From Mimachlamys varia (taxonomy: Eukaryota > Mollusca > Bivalvia > Pectinida > Pectinidae), in assembly GCA_947623455.1 (NCBI GenBank), contig OX392543.1, forward strand, positions 14,072,757-14,136,756: a stretch of DNA of 64,000 nucleotides. Reading direction: 5' to 3'. Position numbers and translations under genes: made by a program. Positions within the stretch are counted from its first letter, which is position 1. Each line of letters begins with the position of its first letter. A model generated the notes under the pieces. That model had not been told where the DNA came from. It did no database searches and saw only the letters and a program-made list of their open reading frames with translations. Shown in pieces: positions 56,759 through 64,000 of this stretch.

Positions 56759-57980
56759 ATGTGGCAAGCATTCCAAATATAACATATTTTTTGAAATTGC
56801 TTGTTATTATACAATTTTTATCGTAAGGATATCTTGTTTGCATAAACAGATATTGCCTTTTTAAATATCGTTTAATGTCGATATTGATCTGTTATGATTA
56901 TTGTTATATCATTATTTTATGTTATCTCATCTGTGAAGTGGCATCATAATATACACCCTTACGTACTCATTGTATTCTAATAAAAAAATTGAAAGGGTTT
57001 TACGCACCCAACCCTTCAACTCTATAGTATTTGAGAAAAAAAATTAGATTCCAATCATTTGGCCTCTAGCATCACTGACGAGTCATTGAGGGACGAAACA
57101 GCTGCATGATTCACTGTAATTGATTCCGACATACTGTATCTACTACTATATTTATAAGATGCAGCACGCGGTTTTGTGCTGGGTTATGTTTTCATGTCAT
57201 AGAAATAAACTTGAGATATAGACATGTCTCTTATAACGTTTAATATATATGATGACGATGTAGCTTCGAAAGATTTTCAAAAGTTTCTGTCATACACTTA
57301 GCAGCGTTTTATTATTTTGTTTCGTGATATTATTCATTTTCCTTTATCTAGACCTCCATATAAGAGAAATCTTCTAAAACAATCTTACATTTATAATTGG
57401 ATAATCATGTCACGAATTCACGAACCAAACCGTAGGGATATGCAATGATGATGCAATCTGATGAAGGATCAATTGGTATTAATTTAATGAAGTCATGCGT
57501 TGTGAATATATTTTGTAATATCTCAACTCGAACCGTGAAGTGAACATGGGAACGTACATCAAATGGTAACATCCATCTCCCCGGTGTAATGTTACATTCT
57601 AAGGAACTATATTATTATGACTGTGATATTACCTGGTTTCATGAATCTGAAGTGCAAAATCTTTCCGGATTTATTTTCAATACAGAAATAGGTATTTAGA
57701 TCAATAGGAATTCATACATGCAAGTCTTGTGCATACGTATGCAACCATAGCCCGCAAAAGCTATCCTTTCCTTTTTAGCACGTAGTTTCGATGATAAAAA
57801 ATATGTTCAAACGAAAAAAGCCGAAACAAAATGTGATGGGTACTGCTACTGTATATTGTATCTTTTTATTTGTGAAATATATCGCAAACACTAAAGAACA
57901 GATTATTTGTATTTGTGAAATATTGTATTGGGTCACTTTTACACATGAACATACCTGAACAGTTATGATATTTTTTTTCT
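56759..57980. other. Upstream region of locus I
   Basis: Up to about 57398 it matches copy 1 (to 5899). From 57399 to 57980 it is unique to this copy because copy 1 lost it. I see no gene; a promoter and first untranslated exon of the synthetase could lie here but no motif decides it. Confidence 0.45.
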
Positions 57981-57989
57981 CTTTTTGCC

Positions 57990-58014
57990 TTGATCAATTC
58001 AATTTTAATTACAG
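57990..58014 (+). other. Candidate 3' splice site before locus I start
   Basis: ttcaattttaattacag/tgagtaaaaac with the AG at 58013-58014, 29 nt before the ATG at 58044; nearly identical to the site in front of the 45742-47394 gene. Confidence 0.6.
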
Positions 58015-58043
58015 TGAGTAAAAACAAGAGACGTCTCTCTACA

Positions 58044-59490
58044 ATGGCGGACTTGAGCTACATATCAGTTCCAAACACTGCCAATATTCGGTACGTGTCA
58101 ATACCAGACGTGTTGAAAGAATGGACGAATGAGGCCCCTGAAAAGGTAATATTCGTTCAGAGATTTGAGGGAGGCGGTAGGAGGTCACTGACGTATGCTG
58201 GACTGCTGAACAAGGCCACATACATCGCTAAATATCTTACCGCAAAAGGGATAGTGCCAGGAGACCATGTGGCTATAATTGGTCCAAACTCGATCGAGTG
58301 GATTATAGGCGAATTCGCTATTTTTCTGACAGGAGCTGTTGCTGTCCATGTCAGCAAGACATCAGAATCTTTCGCCGAGACGACGAAGTTACTGAAGTCA
58401 ACACAAAGCAAGGCTGTATTGCTGGATCCTGAATCAAGCGAAAAGTACATATCGGATATGGAAACGTTTCTCAACAAATCGCCACGAGAGAGACCAATAG
58501 TTATGTTGCTACAGAATTCAGCTCTGACCTCTCTCCCCTCGATCACTGACGTTATTCTGACACCTGACGAGGAGGAAGTTGCCTTGCCAAGACTACAACC
58601 ATAGAGTAGCGCATTGTTGTTTATTACTTCTGGTTCAACTGGAGTTCCAAAAATGGTTGAGATGACTCATTTGTCGCTGGTGAATGCGTCGTATATCTCA
58701 TTTTTGGCAACAGGAGGAGATAGACCATACGGTACCTGCTACAACGATCGGCCGTTTACATGGATTGTTGGAAGTCCGATATTCAATATACTGAATGGCA
58801 ATAAGCGAGTGTTTGCTGACACCGCGATAGGCATAAAGAAAGAAAACATCATGGTTATATGGGATATCATCATGGCTGAGAAGTGTACAAACGCCATTGT
58901 TCTCCCATATACACTGGTCGATATCCTTGCGAATTTCGATGCTATTCTGAAACACGGTTATCAGCTGTATGCCATTGCTACTGGTGGACAGCATATCAGC
59001 AGTCATCTGACTGAGATATGTGGTAAATGTACAGAGAAGTTTATCATGGGGTACGGATCAACTGAGATTGGAATAGTGACTTCTATTTAACTTAACACAG
59101 ACATGGAAGAAGGACACGCGGGGTCGCCGTTTCCAGGATATGAAGTCAAAGTTGTCGGGGACAATGGTGAAACATTGAAACGTGGACAACTTGGTGAAGT
59201 CTTAGTTAAATCGCCATTGATGTTAGAATCCTACCTGAGTGATCCTCAACTGAACAAAGCCTCATTTGCTGATAGGGGCTGGTTTCGAACCATTGAAACG
59301 TGGAAAACTTGGTGAAGTCTTAGTTAAATCGCCATGGATGTTAGAATCCTACCTGAGTGATCCTCAACTGAAAAAAGCCTCATTTGCTGATAGGGGCTGG
59401 TTTCGAACCGGAGATATTGAAAATATTACCACCGACGGCAAGCTGTTTGCAAAGGGGAAATCGAATGATGTTATAAAGCGTGGAGGAATA
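58044..59490 (+). pseudogene. Acyl-CoA synthetase-like pseudogene, plus strand (locus I)
   Basis: Starts MADLSYISVPNTANIRYVSI; N-terminal domain intact up to LPRLQP, where TAG at 58602-58604 replaces the GAG kept in copy 1. The frame then continues with A3 TSGSTGVPKMVEMTH, NDRPFTWIVGSPIF, A5 YGSTEIG, and meets a second stop (TAA 59088-59090, for the GAA of IEL). A 118-bp tandem duplication (59173-59290 / 59291-59408) shifts the frame before A7, and the C-terminal subdomain is cut off at about 59490 after KRGGI, where unrelated DNA follows to the end of the open frame at 59640. The catalytic lysine end is absent. Closest in sequence to the locus at 45742-47394. Dead, and the C-terminal cut is older than the other lesions because copy 1 shares it. 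Confidence 0.9.
59173..59408 (+). repeat. 118-bp tandem duplication inside locus I
   Basis: Both units start cattgaaacgtgga and end tggtttcgaac; they differ by only a few bases (for example ctgaacaaagcc against ctgaaaaaagcc). 118 is not a multiple of three, so it shifts the frame. Locus B in copy 1 has one unit end only, consistent with the duplication being recent. Confidence 0.9.
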
Positions 59491-60188
59491 ACGAGGTCGC
59501 CAAACCGGTTTCGGAATTTTACACTTCAAGTCAGCACCTTCCTCGCGTCCCACAGATTGTCGAGTCAACTAAGATTTCTGAAGTTACAGATAATCGCCAA
59601 ATATCACTCCCGAGCAGTGTCTCCACTTCCAATCAATTGACACTTCAAAATACCCCAGGTTTCTTCGCGAGTTCCACTTTCAATTCGTGTGTGTTCAACT
59701 TCATCAACTAAACATGGCGGCCGACTGTTTCACTAATACTATCCACGAATATGACGTCACAAGATTTGAAACTTTACCGGGAAATATGTTTGCCTATATT
59801 TTATCAATTTAAAAATGTATTTTGCATATGTTTAACTTGAAATATACGAAATTAAATGTGAAAGCAATTGTGAAAAGTGTTGGTTATCATGTTCTTCCAC
59901 GTACTATTTTTTTCAGCTGAATTTTTAGTCACGTGATATGAAAAAAGAGGCGGTATTTTTTTTCGATTCGCTTGATCGATATTGACAAAAATGGTTAGGG
60001 AATGTAAATATAAGTAATGAACAGTGGTTTTAATGTTGTTATAGTCGATATGGCAGCAAGATGTATGGTGGGCAAATGCAGCATGGGAACCCTAACGGTT
60101 CCTAAGTATTGTACGTTCGTCTGCATTTTTCAACATTACATAATGAGACATATTTCAAGAAATAATTCATTCGTGAAAGCATATACAA
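59491..60188. other. Region between convergent pseudogenes, copy 2
   Basis: Counterpart of 6396-7150 without the foldback. It keeps the 32-codon ORF at 59714-59812. Confidence 0.5.
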
Positions 60189-61744
60189 CTACGTGCACTT
60201 GCTATGACGTTCCAGTCTTTTGATGGCTTGTGCTTTTAACACGGCTTTTATCCGTCTTACAATTATTCAGTTTTGGAAACGGCTGAAACCGGAGAAATAG
60301 GTAGGTGTACGGCCAAACACATTATCCGCGTGGACGGTCGACTTTTTTATTTAGTTCATTTGTTGATATGTTCACGTTATTCTACACTATATAGAGGCAC
60401 ACACTTCCTCTAAGAGCCCGGTCTCCGGTATCACTACGACATCCCTAACTTCTTGGAATTTGGGCAACGCTGCTTCTACTTCGCTTGTCAAAACCATCAA
60501 GCCTCCACGCTTTATAGCGTCTTTAGATCTCCCTTTTACGAACAGCTTGCCGTCCGTGGTAATCTGTCCGATGTCTCTGGTGCGAAATCAGCACCCGTCA
60601 GAAAATTATGCTTTATTCAGCAAAGGAGAGTTCCGATAGTACTTCATCATTCACGGATATCTCAGTTGGATTTCCCCAAGTTTTCCGCGTTTCAGTGTAT
60701 CATCATTGTCCCCGACCACCTAAACTTCATATCCCGGAAACTGTGACCCTACGTGTCCTTCTTCTGTAATCGTTGTAAGTTCAGTAAAACTAGCTGCTCC
60801 CACCTCAATGGTTCCGTAATTCACGAAGAATTACTTTGTACATTTTCAACAAATTTCAGTGAGATGACTGCTGATATACTGCCCACCTGTAGCAAAAGCG
60901 TAGAGAAGGTAGAAAACGGCGTCGAGATTTGCAATGCTGTTGTCGCTTTTCATGCCTTTTGTGGTATCAACAATCGCACGTTTATTTCCTTTCATGATGC
61001 TAAAAAAATGGAGATCCTCCTGACCAGGAAAATGGTCAATCATTGTAGCAGGTACCGTATGGCCTATCTCCTCTTGTTCCAACAAAAACGTTATATGAAG
61101 CATACACTGTTACCAAATGTGTCTTCTCGACCATCTTTGGAACTCCAGTGGAACCGGAAGTTGTAAAAATCAACGCAGTACTCTCTGGTTGTATTCTTGG
61201 AAGATAAAACTTCTTCCTCTTCATGTCATTGATAGAGGGGAGATAAGTCAGAGCTGATTTATGTATCAACAGAACTATTGGTTTTGGCGATTCCCCACTG
61301 TTGAGAAACTTTTCCATATCTGATACATGTATGTACTTTTCGTTCGATCCTGGATCTATCAATACAGCCTTACATTGTGTGGGTTTCAATAACTGCTTCG
61401 TTTCGGCGAACGATTCTGATGTCTTGTAGACCATGAGAGCAACTGCTCCTGTTAGTAAGATAGCGAACTGTCCTATTATCCACTCGATATAGTTTGGACC
61501 AGTAATAGCCACAGAGTTTCCTGGTACTATACCTCTGTCGGTAAGACATTTAGCGATGTATGTGTTCTTGTTCAGCAGTTCAGTATATGTCAGTGACCTC
61601 CTACCGCCGCCGTCAAATCTCTGAACACGAATTTCCTTTTTTGGATCCTTATTTATCCTTTTATTGAATCACGTCATGTATTGACATAAACCGAATATAT
61701 ATATAAGCAGTGTTTGAACATGAAACGTAGCGCAGGTCTGCCAT
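60189..61744 (-). pseudogene. Acyl-CoA synthetase-like pseudogene, minus strand (locus J)
   Basis: The start ATG at 61742-61744 (MADL-like) is kept, but the N-terminal 70 codons contain frameshifts and small insertions (an at-repeat near 61697). From 61512 the frame reads TGPNYIEWIIGQFAILLTGA, FTTSGSTGVPKMVEKTH and stops near 61036; the central part continues in another frame (GNKRAIVDTTKGMKSDN, ATGGQYISSHLTEIC), and the A7/A8 end in further frames down to a TAG at 60189-60191. Counterpart of locus C. An acceptor-like site (aaactacag/tgtgtag) at 61774-61777 precedes the start. Confidence 0.88.
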
Positions 61745-61837
61745 TGTAGAATTTGAGCTTTATTTGCTACACACTGTAGTTTAACTATTCAATGATAGAG
61801 AAGTGATAAAGTTGTCTAGAACTTAATAACGGTAAAT

Positions 61838-61925
61838 TGATATGTAGATTGTGAGCAATTTCCATATAACGAGTTTAGAGTAATTAAACAGTGGATACCA
61901 TATTGAATTTATTTGCAAGTTATCA
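61838..61925 (-). other. Conserved 5' flank of synthetase unit
   Basis: 'aaattgatatgtagattgtg' and 'gataccatattgaatttat', as upstream of the loci at 28683 and 36039. Confidence 0.55.
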
Positions 61926-62134
61926 GAAAAGTATTTGTGTATAAACCAAGCAAAGTCATGCGATGACGTTTATTGTCTTTGCATTTAATGAATAACATTG
62001 CATGCGAAAACTGTTTTCTAACCATATATAGTTGTTATGGCACGTTTTTTACCACGATATATTTCCTAATCCGACACGATGTCTCGAGTCAGTTCTTTTG
62101 TTTTTATTTATGATGTAATCATAGGTATTTCAAA

Positions 62135-62350
62135 TTGTTCAAACGATTAAGCTAGGGGCAAAATATGAACCAATGGTACACTAACACAGAGACCATAACC
62201 AAAGTAAGAGAGAATAAGACCAGGTGTTTCAAAAGAGGAAACGTACTCTGCTCTAAGGGTGACAACCCTATTGACAAAAACATTTTGAATGAAAAACAAA
62301 CTTTTAACAATTTTTCACATAATTTCGTCCGCCCGTCTAAAACTTAAGAA
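62135..62350 (-). mobile_element. LINE-tail fragment, 0.39 kb upstream of locus J start
   Basis: Reverse complement matches the non-coding LINE tail (ttttgcccctagcttaatcg, acacctggtcttattctc). Counterpart of 8845-9060. Confidence 0.7.
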
Positions 62351-62984
62351 GAAAAAAAATATTCCCTTTTCCAAAAATACTATTTTCGGCTCCTGCAACC
62401 CGTCATGATTGTCATGTTTCGGATATGAGCAGCTTTCGAACATGGATTGTAGTTCAGGACCGCTACTGACGAACAAATTCTCAATCAAAAGATGAGAAAC
62501 CCAGATTTATGTAATAATGAGACTCAATTCCATGCATTTTTTAGAGTATAATAATTTACGTGGTTCCAGTTCTCATTCCAAGTGTATCCTGATAGCGGAA
62601 GTAGAAACTTTGTACTTGACAGATGTTGACAATTGAATGATATAATAGGTATATGCATTTTACCTTATAGCGCATATTTAATATAGATGATCGACCAAAT
62701 GTATTTGCAAAGAAACTGAGTCGTTGCGTACCTCATACACCTTTTTAAACTAACACAAAACTTTAGAAACAACAAAGTTATTCGAAGGTAAACCAAAACA
62801 GACCGTAGCTGGTGCCAATTATTGCGTCATTTCAATATCTTTCGAGGTATAATTCTAAAAACAATTCAATGTTAAAGCCACTTTTTTAATTCAACTTGGA
62901 TTCAAGTTATTAATATCAATAATTACTAAAATTGCGAAATTAAATAAAAGCTTACAAAAACAAAGATAAAATAAAAAACAAAAC
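62351..62984. other. Non-coding stretch, counterpart of 9061-9655
   Basis: No gene seen. Confidence 0.5.
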
Positions 62985-63400
62985 TTTTATTGACTACAGA
63001 AATGTGAACATATATTTTTGCTGTAAACAAATTTCACCTCCGACTAAAGATACTAACATACATATGTTGTATAGTTTTCACTCCCTCTCTTTGATAATTT
63101 CATCCTTGTTTTTCCATTTTTATCTTATTGCTTTTAGAACTGAAAATAGCTGGGTAAAATTTAATTAACTGGTTATCTATACTTTTAAGTCACATTTTCC
63201 CCAAATAAGTATTCGTTACACATTGCTTTTAACATTCACAATTTCACATTGTTAATAACTCTATCATTTATTTAAGGGCAAATAAAGGGAGAGCACTCAA
63301 TCGGGAATTGTTATCGTGAAGGCAAATAGTCCTATAGTAGTTTTTAAATCAAACATTTGGCTAGAGGTTCCGCCTATATTGTGTATTAATCACACGTCTC
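62985..63400 (-). terminator. Candidate 3' end block, orphan, copy 2
   Basis: Contains 'aaaacttttattgactacag' (minus-strand AATAAA) and 'aagggcaaataaagggaga'; counterpart of 9656-10060. If the array continues, its gene would lie to the right of the window. Confidence 0.45.
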
Positions 63401-64000
63401 ATTACCTGTATGACTTGAAAATGGTAATCCATATATTAATATTCTGCAATTGACCTATACAAATAGGTTTCTTAATATGTGTAATGTTGCCACAGATACG
63501 GGGTAAGGAGGAGGAGTACCTAAAACAAAGAGGAGAAACTCACCATGTCAGTTTACACGTTGAATGTACACTACGAAACAATTTTTCATTGACACCAATT
63601 ACATTAGTATGAAGTAGCATGTTCTGTTCACATTGTTGTCTAGGGTAAATTAATTTCAACATAGCATCAGGCATATGAACTTATATTCATATGACTAGAC
63701 TAATGTATATCTATTAGAGAGAATAATTGAACAATTCCAGACATCTAATACTCTTATAAATGGAAGAATTATGGATATTAACAAAATAATTTTTTATGTT
63801 GCTTATAATACTCGACTTAAAATTCAACAGTTCCAATAGCTGATAATTAAATGATTTTTTAAATAATATTCATTCATTTTCAATTCAAATGTCTAAATTT
63901 ACAAATCATTATACTGTGGTAGTGTAATGACCAACTACCTACATTACATATACATTAGTATTAGAGAGCGCAGCCGTCTCTCACTAATGGTAACACATAC
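63401..64000. other. Window end, non-coding
   Basis: Matches 10061-10757 with a deletion of about 50 bp near 63567. No gene seen. Confidence 0.5.

Larger units (their letters stand above)
54325..64000 (+). repeat. Segmental duplication, copy 2 (partner 2860-10760)
   Basis: Direct copy of 2860-10760, longer because it kept the N-terminal half and upstream region of the plus-strand synthetase (57399-58568) and the start of the minus-strand one. It continues to the window end, so its right border is not seen. Confidence 0.9.

Overview
The window is eukaryotic, AT-rich and dominated by repeats. Its repeat vocabulary (a 'gctcacctggccgaagg' dispersed repeat, bivalve-like LINE tails) and its family of acyl-CoA-synthetase-like genes suggest a marine invertebrate, most likely a bivalve mollusc. 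That assignment is inference; no marker gene proves it. I see no operons, rRNA or CRISPR, and no protein-coding genes of bacterial type.

The core of the window is an array of at least nine loci of one ANL-superfamily adenylate-forming enzyme (acyl-CoA synthetase-like, about 550 aa, coding region in a single exon). Two loci are intact: 36039-37694 (-) and 45742-47394 (-). One has a single extra base in a homopolymer (28683-30336, -). One has one frameshift and one stop (19842-21475, -). The rest are pseudogenes: 2236-2690 (+), 5908-6395 (+), 7154-8540 (-), 17013-17318 (-), 58044-59490 (+) and 60189-61744 (-). Every locus that keeps its 5' end has a plausible 3' splice site about 30 nt before the same MADLSY-type start, so an untranslated first exon is likely.

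Layout. 1-2215 is a dispersed repeat with degenerate internal tandem units, and an inverted copy lies at 49545-52045. About 2860-10760 and 54325-64000 are direct copies of one segment carrying a convergent pair of synthetase pseudogenes, a LINE tail and a remnant of an unrecognised two-exon gene. 10760-19800 is mostly non-coding, with foldback elements, an acidic ORF remnant and a decayed synthetase unit. 19842-21475 is the damaged synthetase, followed by a decayed LINE (21770-23960). 26690 to about 47400 holds three head-to-tail units of about 8.2-8.5 kb. Each has a downstream block with a minus-strand AATAAA and a synthetase gene. The first two also carry a conserved 5' flank, a LINE-tail fragment about 0.4 kb upstream of the start, a 47-bp satellite and further shared flanks.

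The genes do not form a pathway visible here. The picture is birth and death of a tandem enzyme family, in which whole gene-plus-flank units were copied and then broken by point mutation, deletion and insertion. The intact copies differ at motif A8 and at the hinge residue, which could change their activity.
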